A program made the translations under genes and the position numbers. The notes under the pieces are model-generated. The model saw only the letters and a program-made list of their open reading frames with translations. It had not been told where the DNA came from and did not search any database. From Chthoniobacter flavus (GTDB lineage Bacteria; Verrucomicrobiota; Verrucomicrobiia; Chthoniobacterales; JACTMZ01): a stretch of 61,672 nucleotides of DNA. The DNA lies in contig CAMDUL010000016.1 in assembly GCA_945878135.1 (NCBI GenBank), positions 1 to 61,672 on the forward strand, given 5' to 3'. This document shows, one piece after another, positions 52,090 through 61,523 of this stretch. Each line of letters begins with the position of its first letter. Positions within the stretch are counted from its first letter, which is position 1.

Positions 52090-53158
52090 GGATTGCGGCG
52101 AGGACGTCCTCGGTCCCGCCCCGCAATTTGTCCCGCCCGTGCCCGGCAGCGTGGCCGGGTTCTTCCGCGCCGACTCGCCCTTCCTGCGCACCACGGGGGA
52201 ACTTGGCGCCTTCATCGCCCGGCGCGACGGACGCCCGGTCGGACGCATCGCCGCCATCCGCAACCGTCTGCACAACGAATACCACGGCGACCGCACCGGC
52301 TTCTTCGGCTTTTTCGACTTCGCCGATGACGAGTCCGCCGCCGCGCTCTTCGCCGCCGCCTGCGCCTGGCTGCGCGAGCGCGGCCTGACCTGTATCCGCG
52401 GGCCCTATTCGCCCAGCATCAACGACAGCTGCGGGCTTCTCTCCGCCGGTTTCGACGATCCGCCCACCGTGTTCATGCCGTGGAATCCCGTGCGCTACGG
52501 GGAAACCTACCGGCGCCTCGGTTTGTCCGAGGTCCGGCGTTTGTATGCTTTTTCCATGGATATGACCGCGCCCGCCGATCCCGTCATGGTCCGTCTCTCC
52601 GAGCGCGCGCGGGAGAAAAGCGGCCTGAGCACCCGCCTGTTCGATCTGCGGCAACCGGAGAAAGAACTTCGCATCCTGCAACGTCTTTACAATGTCACCC
52701 TCGACCGCAACTGGGGCTACGTGCCGGTGACCTGGGAGGAATTGGAGCATTCCGCGGCCGGCCTGCGGACCATCGCCGATTCGCACCTTCTTTATTTCGT
52801 CATGCACGGCGGCCGCGAGGTCGGCTATTCCATCTCGCTGCCCGACATCAACGAGTTCCTCCTCCGCTCCAAATCCTGGCCCCGCGGATTTCTCCGCCTG
52901 CTGCCCATGCTCTGGATGATCAAGACCGGGCGTCCGCGCCGCGCCCGCCATCTCATCATCGGCATCGAACCCGAGTTCCGTCGCCGCAGCGGCATCGCGC
53001 CGTATCTCTACCGCGAGACCTTCCGTCATGTCGGCGCGCATTACCCCGTGGCCGAAGTCTCCTGGGTCGAGGCCAACAACGAACAAATCGTGCGCGGCAT
53101 CGAAATCCTCGGCGGACGCCGCTCCAAAGAATACACCATTTGGGAGAAACCCCTGTAG
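52004..53158 (+). CDS. GNAT-fold acyltransferase, candidate ceramide synthase
   Basis: 384 residues from the ATG at 52004; the first 15 residues lie inside the previous gene and homology would begin near IQIRTCRTRSEL, so the start is uncertain. The protein has two-lobed GNAT pattern: GRIAAIRNRLHNEYHGDRTGFFGFF, CIRGPYSPSINDSCGLLSAGFDDPP in the first lobe, and LLIGIEPEFRRRSGIAPYLYRETF with VSWVEANNEQIVRGIEILGG in the second. Proteins of this size and kind accompany serine palmitoyltransferase-like genes in other diderms, where a GNAT-type enzyme (bCerS) N-acylates the long-chain base. Assignment by context. Confidence 0.65.
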   Translation: MPTSAPPGKSPKGIQIRTCRTRSELRQFEDCGEDVLGPAPQFVPPVPGSVAGFFRADSPFLRTTGELGAFIARRDGRPVGRIAAIRNRLHNEYHGDRTGFFGFFDFADDESAAALFAAACAWLRERGLTCIRGPYSPSINDSCGLLSAGFDDPPTVFMPWNPVRYGETYRRLGLSEVRRLYAFSMDMTAPADPVMVRLSERAREKSGLSTRLFDLRQPEKELRILQRLYNVTLDRNWGYVPVTWEELEHSAAGLRTIADSHLLYFVMHGGREVGYSISLPDINEFLLRSKSWPRGFLRLLPMLWMIKTGRPRRARHLIIGIEPEFRRRSGIAPYLYRETFRHVGAHYPVAEVSWVEANNEQIVRGIEILGGRRSKEYTIWEKPL

Positions 53159-53160
53159 CC

Positions 53161-54147
53161 ATGCGCCTGCTCGTCACCGGAGCCACCGGATTCATCGGAC
53201 GCACCCTCGTCCTGCGCGCCCTGCGCGACGAACGCGTCGCCGAGGTCATCGCCCCGGTGCGTTCGGAGGACAAATTGCGCGCCCAGCTGCAACGCGAGGG
53301 CGCCGGGTCCGCCCCGAAGCTGACCATCGTCGAAGCCGAGGCTCCGCACTGGGACTTTCGTCATGTCGGTCCGGTCGACCGCGTGGTCCACTGCGCCGGC
53401 GTGCTCTTCGGCCGATCGCGCGACGAATATTTCCGCGTCAATGTCGACGGCACCCTGCGCCTGCTCGCCTCGTTGTCCGGCCATCCGGATGCCGTGGTCC
53501 TTTCCTCCCAATCGGCCGGCGGACCCACTCCCGAGGGACACCACGCCAAAAAACTCGACCACCCCGACCGTCCGATTTCGTGGTATGGCGAGTCGAAGCT
53601 GCACATGGAACGTGCCGTGCGCGAGGCGGGCCACGGCCGCGTCCGCTTCCTCCGCGCGCCCATGGTGCTCGGCCCGGGCGACCAAGCCACGCTCCCGCTC
53701 TTCCGCATGGTCCGGGGCAAGCTCTGGACCAAGCCCGGCCGCGAACTGAAACATTTCAGTTGGATTTCCTCCGGCGACTTGGCCGACGCGATCGATGTGT
53801 GGTTCGAGCGCGGCGGTGCGTTGGATGTCGCGCACGTCACCTCGCCCGGCACGATCACCGATGCGGATCTCATGCTCACCGCCGGCAAGGTGAGCGGACG
53901 CCGAGGCAAGCTCGTCTCCATCCCGCAAATCCTCCTCAAGCCCGTGGCCTTCGCCTCGAAATTCATCCCCGCGATCGGCAAAAGCGTGCCATCGCTCACC
54001 GCCGACCGCGCCCGCGAAATCTGGCCCAACCGCTGGGTCATCGACCCGGATCCCTTCCACGAAGCTACGGGTTGGCGCGGTCGCGCTACGCTCGAAGACA
54101 CACTCGCCCGCACCCTTGCGTGGTTCCAATGCGAGGGGTTGGTCTGA
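53161..54147 (+). CDS. Extended SDR reductase, candidate ceramide reductase (CerR-like)
   Basis: 328 residues, starting two bases after the previous stop. NAD(P)-binding TGATGFIGR (residues 6-14), VVHCAGVLF, a Ser in SSQSAGGP, and the catalytic YGESK (YxxxK). Extended SDR of the NAD-dependent epimerase/dehydratase kind. In Caulobacter the enzyme CerR of this family reduces the keto group of the sphingoid product. A sugar epimerase is the alternative. Followed by a hairpin at 54160-54190. Confidence 0.72.
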   Translation: MRLLVTGATGFIGRTLVLRALRDERVAEVIAPVRSEDKLRAQLQREGAGSAPKLTIVEAEAPHWDFRHVGPVDRVVHCAGVLFGRSRDEYFRVNVDGTLRLLASLSGHPDAVVLSSQSAGGPTPEGHHAKKLDHPDRPISWYGESKLHMERAVREAGHGRVRFLRAPMVLGPGDQATLPLFRMVRGKLWTKPGRELKHFSWISSGDLADAIDVWFERGGALDVAHVTSPGTITDADLMLTAGKVSGRRGKLVSIPQILLKPVAFASKFIPAIGKSVPSLTADRAREIWPNRWVIDPDPFHEATGWRGRATLEDTLARTLAWFQCEGLV

Positions 54148-54159
54148 CTTCGCTCCCCT

Positions 54160-54190
54160 GGTGGATCGCGATGTCCCATCGCGATCCACC
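54160..54190. repeat. Perfect hairpin after the three-gene cassette
   Basis: GGTGGATCGCGATG-TCC-CATCGCGATCCACC, a perfect 14-pair stem with three-base loop, 12 bases after the stop of the reductase gene. Lacking a clear T-tract, it may end the operon or be a REP-type element at which the IS110 element inserted. Confidence 0.55.
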
Positions 54191-54209
54191 TTATGTAGCA
54201 ACTGTGTTT

Positions 54210-55330
<1,121 letters not shown>

Positions 55331-55387
55331 CCTTCGGGCTACTCACCCGAAGACATCGAAAAGATTAGCAGAAACAAAGAGACAAGC

Positions 55388-55449
55388 GGCGGCGTCCCCG
55401 CCGCCGGTCGTTATCGAGAACAGCCGTCGCCGAGGACGGCGACGCTACA
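55388..55449. repeat. REP-like double hairpin ending CTACA
   Basis: GGCGGCG-TCCC-CGCCGCC (55388-55405) and CGTCGCC-GAGGAC-GGCGACG (55425-55444) followed by CTACA. The layout of two GC hairpins and a terminal CTACA matches the element at 37636-37709; a lone GCGACGCTACA also occurs near 41475-41486. Confidence 0.5.
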
Positions 55450-55560
55450 TTATGAGGCTCGTGCAAAATCCAACTGCAGCTTGAACGGATCGACCAGGGC
55501 GCCGATGACCTCCAACTCGTCGCCGGCCTGGTAGGTCTTTCTCTTCTTGCGTCCGACGAG
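55450..55560 (-). pseudogene. RNase R 3' remnant (C-terminal S1 end)
   Basis: 37 codons ending in TAA at 55450: LVGRKKRKTYQAGDELEVI, then GALVDPFKLQLDFARAS. This is the last strand pair of the S1 domain at the end of RNase R/RNB proteins (...GRRTxxxYxLGDxVxVxVxxVDxxxxxIDF). A TGA immediately precedes it in frame and no RNB domain is nearby, so the gene was truncated, probably with the rearrangements around the IS110 element. Confidence 0.6.
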
Positions 55561-55682
55561 TCAGCGCCGCGAACGTTCTGTTTTCAGTCCCCGCTTTTTT
55601 CCGACGTGACCAACCGCGGTTTCCAGAGCGTGAGCGTTGGCATGAAGAGCCCCCATGTTTGCCGGCGACTTGCCCGGCTTGA

Positions 55683-56339
55683 TCAAAGGGCGGACAAATG
55701 CTCTTGCAGCCGTTGCCGGGCGCTGCGGCCGAGGAGGATTTCTTGGTCCACGCCTTCGAGGATGAGGGTGGCGGCGTCGCGCGATTGGTCGCGGAGACGG
55801 AGCGGGGTCTGGAGGTTGATGATGAGGGAGCGGTCGAGGCGGACGAGGGGCGGCGAGGGGAGGAGGCTTTGGTAGTGCCCGAGAGGCTGGCAAACCATGA
55901 GAGCGGGGGAATTTTTGACCAAGATATGGGTGAGGTCGCTCTCGGCGCGTAAAGCGAGGACGTCCCTTGCGCGCACGGTCACGATTTGCCGGGGCGTGCG
56001 GAGGCAGAGGTGGTCATCCGGCAAGAAGACCGGTGCCGGTGGCGCTTCCGGCTCGCGGGCGCAGGCCGCCTGCAATCGCTGCACGGCTTGCGCGAAGCGG
56101 GCGGGTGGGACGGGTTTGAGCAGGTAGTCCACGACATCGACCTCGAAGGCCTCGACAGCATGTTTGCTGTGAGCGGTCACCATCACGATTTTGGGCGGCA
56201 CGTCCAGGGCGCCCAGCAGGTCAAAGCCCGTGCCGCCGGGCAGGCGGACGTCGAGAAGAATGCCGTCAGGCTTTTCCTGCCGGATCATGGTGAGAACCCC
56301 CTCGATCGAGTCGGCCTCCGGGCAGGATTTCCGGGACAT
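55683..56339 (-). pseudogene. LytTR response regulator, N-terminally truncated
   Basis: 218 residues from the first ATG (56339). The receiver domain starts in the middle: residues 9-40 read ADSIEGVLTMIRQEKPDGILLDVRLPGG, with the phospho-accepting Asp in LLDVRLPGG and the switch Thr/Lys in VMVTAHSKHA and YLLKPVPP. The first strand with the acidic pair (normally ...VDDEP) and about 30 residues are absent, and the sequence upstream does not continue it. The LytTR DNA-binding domain (about 110-218) is complete. Phosphorylation control is probably lost; it may still bind DNA. Confidence 0.75.
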
Positions 56340-56368
56340 TATTGCCCCCCGTTGTTATTGTTGCGGGT

Positions 56369-56396
56369 TTGCCGGCCGCCGCCCCCTTTCTATGGC
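56369..56396 (+). promoter_or_regulatory. Possible promoter of the PEP-CTERM gene
   Basis: TTGCCG (56369-56374), 16-base spacer, TATGGC (56391-56396), 48 bases before the start codon at 56445. Same -35 type as the promoters at 7038 and 50698. Confidence 0.35.
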
Positions 56397-56444
56397 AGCT
56401 TCTTTTGCGGAATCGGTGTCGCGCGCGGCCGGAAAAAATCCTCG

Positions 56445-59400
56445 ATGAAACGTTCCTTTCCACTCGCCGCGGTGCTCTGCGCCGTTCTCTTTCTGCCCGT
56501 GGCGCGCGGCCGCGCCCAAAACCTCTACGTCGGTTCCAACGCCGCGAACGTCACGACCAACTTCACCTCGGGAACCAACCTCTTCGGTATCATCTATGTC
56601 GGTTACTCAAGCAATGTCGGTGTATTCAGTGCGACGAACAACCTTCTCGACGTTTCCGGCACCGGCACGTTGCTGACCAACACGAACGACTTCTACGTCG
56701 GCTTTAACGGCAGCGGCAATCGACTGGTCATTTCCAACAGCGGTCAGGTCGCCACCGGCGGGTTTGTTTACCTCGGCTACAGTTCCTTGGCCAGCAACAG
56801 CAGCGCGCTGGTCACCGGGACGAATTCCCGATGGACCGCCAGTGGTTTTGATGTCGGCTATGATGGCGGCGCGAGCAGCTTGGTTATCTCCAACGGAGGG
56901 CAGGCTCTGGGCACCTTCGGCGTGCGCATTGGTGGATACTCGAGCAGCAACAGTGTGCTCGTGAGCGGCGCGGGTTCATTGTTCTCGGGTCCCATCAACC
57001 TCGGCGGCGATGTGGGGTCAGGTCACTTCAACAGTCTGGTTGTCTCCAACGGGGGCACGGTCACTTCGACCAATCCGGGTGTCGGTGGCGTCATCGGCCG
57101 CGATTCGTCCAATAACACGGTGCTGGTCACGGGGAACGGATCGGCTTGGACCGAGAGCGGGACGATCAACCTCGGCTATTACGGCAAGGGCACCGGCAAC
57201 CGGTTGGTCATCTCCAACGGCGGCACGTTGACGAGTGCCGGGGGCACCATCGGCGTGGGAACTACTTCCGTCGACCCTGCGCTGTCAGGCAATGCCAGCA
57301 ATAGCGTGCTGGTCACGGGGACAAATTCCTCGTGGACCAGCACCGGACTCCTTGTGGTCGGTCGCAACAGCGACGGTAACAGCCTGACCATCGCGGATGG
57401 CGGCAGCGTGATCTGCGGCACAAACCTGACCATCAACCAGCTTTATCGGAACACCAACGGTAGCTATGAGGGCAGCTTGGTGCTCGTGCAGGGCGGAAGA
57501 CTCGTCGTGACCAACGGCCAGATCAATTTCGGTGCCGGTAAGGGCACGCTCCAAGTCGATGGCGGCACGGTGGAAGTGAAACAATTGCTCGCCACCAATC
57601 CCATCACGCCGTCCGGCCAGATAACCCCCGCGGAAAGAAGAGGCAGCTACGTGTTGCTCAACGGCGGAACGATCATTTCCGGCGCGACCACGATCAGCAA
57701 CGGCAACAATTCTTCGGACGACTCAACTTTCTACGTCGGCGGCACCAACGGGAGCGGCGCTACGTTCGTCGCCAAAGGCGGAGCGCACACTTTCTGGGCC
57801 GATGTGACCGTCGGCCGATCGGGCAGCAGCAACAGCTTGGTCATCACGAATAGCGCCGAGGTCTTTCTTAAATCGCGGCCCATTCCCAGCAGCGACCAAG
57901 TCAGAGGCGGCACGAATTTCGTCATCGGTGTCGCCGCTGGCGCGGCAAACAACTCGGTGAGCATGAGCAGTGGCCGGCTCGTCATGACCAATGGCACGTT
58001 CGAAATCGGCCGCGCGGGTTCCGGCGCGCTGAATGTCACCGGCGGCTCGGTCGAAGTGAAAACGCTCACCGCCACCAACGGCACCAACAGCGTGATTGCT
58101 TTCAACGGCGGGACGATCATTTCCGAGGGAACCACGGTCAACAACTTGACCAACTTTGTCGTCGGCGACACCGGAAGCGGCGCATCTTTCATCGCCAACG
58201 GCGGAGCACACAGTTTTGCGTCCAACATGGTGGTCGGCAACTCGGGTAGCGGCAACAGTCTCGTCATTTCCAACGGCGGGTCGGTTACGAACAACGTCGG
58301 CCACATCGGCTCGGCCGTGAATTCCACGAACAACAGCGCCCTCGTCACCGGAACAAATTCCCTATGGACCAACAGCGGAATCCTTTATGTCGGATTCGAT
58401 GGTCGCAGCAACAGCCTCGTTGTCTCCGGCGGCGGAACGGTAGCATCCCAGCAGGGCTATATTGGCAGCAGTTCTGTTTCCTCCAACAACAGCGCCTTGG
58501 TCACGGGCTCAGGCTCGCTCTGGACGACTCCGAGTGATTTCCGCGTCGGTCGGGAGGGCGACAACAACAGTCTGACCATCTCCAACGGGGGCAGGGTGGC
58601 CAGCGCGAATGGCTACATCGGCACCTTCGGCAATTCCTCGGGCAACAGCGCGCTGGTCACCGGGACGAATTCCGTCTGGACCAACTCGAGCGATCTGCGA
58701 GTCGGTCGTGAGGGCAGTGGCAACAATCTGACTGTTTCCAACGGCGGCGTGGTTGCCAGTTCGAACAGCTATATCGGCTCCGCCACCATTTCATCGAACA
58801 ACAGCGCATTGGTCGCGGGGGCAAGCTCCCTCTGGACCAACTCCGGCTCTTTCTATGTCGGCAACGACGGCAGCAGCAACAGCCTGATCATTTCCAACGG
58901 AGGCAGAGTGGCGAACGGTCAAGGCAGTATCGGCTACACCGGCTTTTCCTCGAACAACAGCGCGCTGGTCACGGGGACGAATTCCGTCTGGACCAACAGC
59001 GGCTATTTCTATGTCGGAGCTTACGGCAGCAGCAACAGCCTCGTCGTCTCCAATGGAGGGACTGTGGCGGCCTTGATCAGCCAAATCGGCACCTTCGGTT
59101 CTTCTTTGAACAACAGCGTGCTGGTCACGGGGACAAACTCTCTTTTCAACAACGCGCTCTATCTCTTCGTTGGTGGCTCGGGTAACAGCGGCAACAGCAT
59201 GGTCATCTCGAATGGCGGACTGGTCACCGTCGGGATCCACAGTTACATCGGAGGAGATGTGGCCGCCGACAACAACAGCGTGCTTGTCACAGGCGCCGGC
59301 TCCCGCTGGAGCAACGCTTCCAGCCTCTTCGTTGGCACCGCCGGCGTGAGCAACAGTCTTACGGTGGCCAATGGAGGTAACGTATCCGCTGGCTCGGGTC

Positions 59401-60167
59401 TGACCATCGCAGCGTCGAACGGGTCCTCCGCCACAATGAACATCGGCCGCTTCGGCACCAATGACACCGCGGGAACGATTACTGCGCCAACTATCGCCTT
59501 CGGCGCAGGCACGGGCGTGATAAACTTCAACCAGAGCGATGCGACAACGATCAGCGCTGCGATTTCCGGCAACGGTGCGGTGAAGCAGCTCGGTGCGGGC
59601 ACGACGACCCTTTCGGGTGGCGCGGCCAATACTTACAGCGGCACAACCACGGTCGGCGGCGGCACGCTAAACCTCAACAAGACAGCTGGCGTGGATGCCA
59701 TCGCCGGTGCGGTGGTCGTCAATAGCGGGGCGACCCTGCTTCTCTCCTCGGGCGAAAACGTGAACGACAGCGCTGCAGTCACCTTAAGCGGCGGCACGAT
59801 CACGCGGGGCAGCGGGGTGAGCGAGACGTTCGGTGCGCTGACGTTGAACGGAAATTCATTCCTGAACTTCGGCGGGGTCTCCGAGGCGGCAAACCTCACC
59901 TTCGGGACCTTAAGCCTGGGGGGCTACAACGTGTCGGTCTCCGGTTTTGAGCTCAACAACCAGCTGAAATACGCCGCCGCATCTGAGGCCAATGGACTAT
60001 CCTTGCTCTCCAGCTTTAGTTTCGACAACTCCTACACGACCAGCTTCAGCAGCGGCACCTTCACCATCACCGCCATTCCCGAACCATCGACCTACGTTGC
60101 GGCGGCCGGCCTGCTCGCCCTGCTGCTCTGGCCGCTGTGCCGCCGCCTGCGCGGGAAAGTTTCCTGA
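56445..60167 (+). CDS. PEP-CTERM surface protein with autotransporter-type beta repeats
   Basis: 1240 residues from the ATG at 56445. Signal peptide about 1-25 (VARGRAQ). From about residue 100 to 990 at least eleven copies of a roughly 48-residue beta-solenoid repeat, core NSALVTGTNSLWTNSG then YVGxxGSSNSLVISNGG. From about 1015 an autotransporter-associated beta-strand repeat (GAGTTTLSGGAANTYSGTTTVGGGTLNL). The end is a PEP-CTERM sorting signal: IPEPSTY, a hydrophobic helix and RRLRGK. An exosortase would cleave it for surface attachment. Very rich in Asn, Ser, Gly and Thr and lower in GC than neighbours; no catalytic domain. Likely an extracellular adhesin or matrix protein. Confidence 0.9.
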   Translation: MKRSFPLAAVLCAVLFLPVARGRAQNLYVGSNAANVTTNFTSGTNLFGIIYVGYSSNVGVFSATNNLLDVSGTGTLLTNTNDFYVGFNGSGNRLVISNSGQVATGGFVYLGYSSLASNSSALVTGTNSRWTASGFDVGYDGGASSLVISNGGQALGTFGVRIGGYSSSNSVLVSGAGSLFSGPINLGGDVGSGHFNSLVVSNGGTVTSTNPGVGGVIGRDSSNNTVLVTGNGSAWTESGTINLGYYGKGTGNRLVISNGGTLTSAGGTIGVGTTSVDPALSGNASNSVLVTGTNSSWTSTGLLVVGRNSDGNSLTIADGGSVICGTNLTINQLYRNTNGSYEGSLVLVQGGRLVVTNGQINFGAGKGTLQVDGGTVEVKQLLATNPITPSGQITPAERRGSYVLLNGGTIISGATTISNGNNSSDDSTFYVGGTNGSGATFVAKGGAHTFWADVTVGRSGSSNSLVITNSAEVFLKSRPIPSSDQVRGGTNFVIGVAAGAANNSVSMSSGRLVMTNGTFEIGRAGSGALNVTGGSVEVKTLTATNGTNSVIAFNGGTIISEGTTVNNLTNFVVGDTGSGASFIANGGAHSFASNMVVGNSGSGNSLVISNGGSVTNNVGHIGSAVNSTNNSALVTGTNSLWTNSGILYVGFDGRSNSLVVSGGGTVASQQGYIGSSSVSSNNSALVTGSGSLWTTPSDFRVGREGDNNSLTISNGGRVASANGYIGTFGNSSGNSALVTGTNSVWTNSSDLRVGREGSGNNLTVSNGGVVASSNSYIGSATISSNNSALVAGASSLWTNSGSFYVGNDGSSNSLIISNGGRVANGQGSIGYTGFSSNNSALVTGTNSVWTNSGYFYVGAYGSSNSLVVSNGGTVAALISQIGTFGSSLNNSVLVTGTNSLFNNALYLFVGGSGNSGNSMVISNGGLVTVGIHSYIGGDVAADNNSVLVTGAGSRWSNASSLFVGTAGVSNSLTVANGGNVSAGSGLTIAASNGSSATMNIGRFGTNDTAGTITAPTIAFGAGTGVINFNQSDATTISAAISGNGAVKQLGAGTTTLSGGAANTYSGTTTVGGGTLNLNKTAGVDAIAGAVVVNSGATLLLSSGENVNDSAAVTLSGGTITRGSGVSETFGALTLNGNSFLNFGGVSEAANLTFGTLSLGGYNVSVSGFELNNQLKYAAASEANGLSLLSSFSFDNSYTTSFSSGTFTITAIPEPSTYVAAAGLLALLLWPLCRRLRGKVS
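56800..59400 (+). repeat. Coding repeats of about 145 bases in the surface protein
   Basis: Degenerate repeats with the DNA core CTGGTCAC(G/C)GG(G/A)AC(A/G)AATTC, coding (L)VTGTNS, recur at intervals of about 140-150 bases. Copies near 58650, 58970 and 58360 are the most alike, suggesting recent duplication or gene conversion within the array. Confidence 0.75.
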
Positions 60168-60208
60168 TCCGCCGCGCGAATTTACACCCGTCCCGCAACT
60201 GCCGGACC

Positions 60209-60769
60209 TCAGTCAGCCGAACGGGCTTCGATGATGAGTTCCTCCAAGCCGGCAAGGCGGTAATTCCGGCAAAGTGCGCGCACGCCGGCCATGTCGAGTT
60301 CGGGATTGCGCATCAGCAACTCGAGCACATCGGCCCGCGATTTGGTGCCTCCGGCATAAAGCTTGAGGGCGATCAGGTGTGGCAGAGGGACCAGCTTGAG
60401 AGCGCTGCCGGGACGCGCGGTCATTCGTGATTCGCGCAAGGCATCCTCGATGACCGCGGGAAACTTTTCCGCATAGCTGATGATCCGGATCAAACCGAAG
60501 GAACCCTCGATATTGATCACGCCGCCCAAGGGATCGTCGGCATCGGGCTCGTGCAGCACGGCCTGGTATCCGGCCTGGCGGAGCGAGTCCGTGAGTTCAC
60601 GCAGCTTCCGCACATTGGCATTGACGCCCAGATCGAGATCTTCGGTCTGCCGCACGTAGCGGTGGGCCGCCAGCGCCACGGCACCGATGACAACGGCATC
60701 GAGTTGGTGCGTGTGCAGGCAGTGGAGGATGTCCTCGGCCGCCCGCAAGATGGCATCTGCGTCTTCCAC
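60209..60769 (-). CDS. Nucleotidyltransferase, AbiEii-like
   Basis: 186 residues from a GTG at 60769 (MEDADAILRAAEDIL). The pattern GAVALAAHRYVRQTEDLDLGV corresponds to the AbiEii/AbiGii-type nucleotidyltransferase core (G-x-H-R-x-T-x-DLDL), with a later PLPHLIALKLYAGGTKSRADVLELL segment that supplies the Lys and Asp of the family. Such proteins act as toxins of type IV/II systems or as uncharacterised transferases. The small gene upstream ends four bases before its start. Confidence 0.78.
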   Translation of the reverse strand: MEDADAILRAAEDILHCLHTHQLDAVVIGAVALAAHRYVRQTEDLDLGVNANVRKLRELTDSLRQAGYQAVLHEPDADDPLGGVINIEGSFGLIRIISYAEKFPAVIEDALRESRMTARPGSALKLVPLPHLIALKLYAGGTKSRADVLELLMRNPELDMAGVRALCRNYRLAGLEELIIEARSAD

Positions 60770-60773
60770 CGGG

Positions 60774-60956
60774 TCAGCGGGTGCGGGCGGTGGGTTGCAA
60801 CCACGCGAAGCGGCGGGTCATGGTGAGAGCCGCACGGATGCGCTCTTCGACCGTCATGCGTTCGACGCGGCGTATTTCCGCGCGCCGTGAGGCCGCCGCC
60901 GAACGGCTGCGCCTCTGCGGTGGCAGGGATGCCGGAGACGGATCTTTTTTCGCCAT
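60774..60956 (-). CDS. Small basic protein, probable partner of the nucleotidyltransferase
   Basis: 60 residues. A Ser/Arg/Pro-rich start is followed by RRVERMTVEERIRAALTMTRRFAWLQPTARTR, an amphipathic C-terminal segment. No family recognised. The coupling (four bases) to the AbiEii-like gene suggests an antitoxin or accessory subunit, but this is from position only. Confidence 0.55.
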   Translation of the reverse strand: MAKKDPSPASLPPQRRSRSAAASRRAEIRRVERMTVEERIRAALTMTRRFAWLQPTARTR

Positions 60957-60964
60957 GCCTCTCT

Positions 60965-61087
60965 TTAGGTGCCATCCGCGCGATGGTCAATGATCAGAGG
61001 GGGGAGCAAACCGGCCGGCACGGAATTTTGGAAAAGCTCCTCCGCCTCGAGGCAGCTGACGCCGTGTTTTCGGGTGCTCTTCAGTGC
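60965..61087 (-). pseudogene. BrnT-like toxin remnant
   Basis: In this frame the minus strand reads NNALKSTRKHGVSCLEAEELFQNS followed by VPAGLLPPLIIDHRADGT and a stop. The KHGVS-x-EAEELF stretch is the N-terminal hallmark of BrnT RNase toxins (KHGVSFEEA). There is no start codon and no C-terminal half, so it looks like a decayed fragment between two other toxin-like loci. Confidence 0.35.
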
Positions 61088-61088
61088 A

Positions 61089-61523
61089 TTATTCTGCCTG
61101 CAGAGGATTTTTCCAATCGAGGCCGGGGAAACGCGCGAAGTCAGTGTCGTTGCTGCAGAGGGTGGCGCGGTTTTCCATCGCGTGGGCGGCCAGGGAGGCA
61201 TCGGAGGTCAGCGCGCCCGACACGCCGGCGCGTTGCATCAGGTCGAGAACCTTGGCCGCATGATCTTCCTTCGGCAGAAGAATACGGGCACCGGGTTGCT
61301 TGAGCCATGTGAGCACCACGCGCTTGGCCGCTTCGACCGATACCATGGCCGGTCCGAGCCGCGGATGGGTTGCGATGCGCACGAAGCCGAGAGAGATCTC
61401 GTGCGGCAGCCCGATGATCTCGCCGCCGGACAAAGCCGATTCCCACCAGCGGCGAGCAGATTCGTGTTCGCGCGAGTACGGATTGTAAGCGCAGAGCAGC
61501 AGATTCAGGTCGGGCAGGATCAT
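61089..61523 (-). CDS. PIN-domain toxin
   Basis: 144 residues. PIN motifs: ILPDLNLLLCAYNP (Asp), LPHEISLGFVRIATHPR (Glu), ALTSDASLAAHAMEN (Asp) and LCSNDTDFARFPGL. The WEN-type layout with RxATHPR and DFARFPGL is the VapC subgroup common in many phyla. A likely RNase toxin. Its ATG overlaps the stop of the upstream gene (ATGA), as in type II toxin-antitoxin pairs. Confidence 0.92.
   Translation of the reverse strand: MILPDLNLLLCAYNPYSREHESARRWWESALSGGEIIGLPHEISLGFVRIATHPRLGPAMVSVEAAKRVVLTWLKQPGARILLPKEDHAAKVLDLMQRAGVSGALTSDASLAAHAMENRATLCSNDTDFARFPGLDWKNPLQAE

Noticed and set aside
55561..55893. 110-codon minus-strand frame before the RNase R remnant
   Set aside because: Overlaps the LytTR gene in another frame and is Pro/Arg-rich; only its last residues lie in non-coding DNA and resemble nothing.
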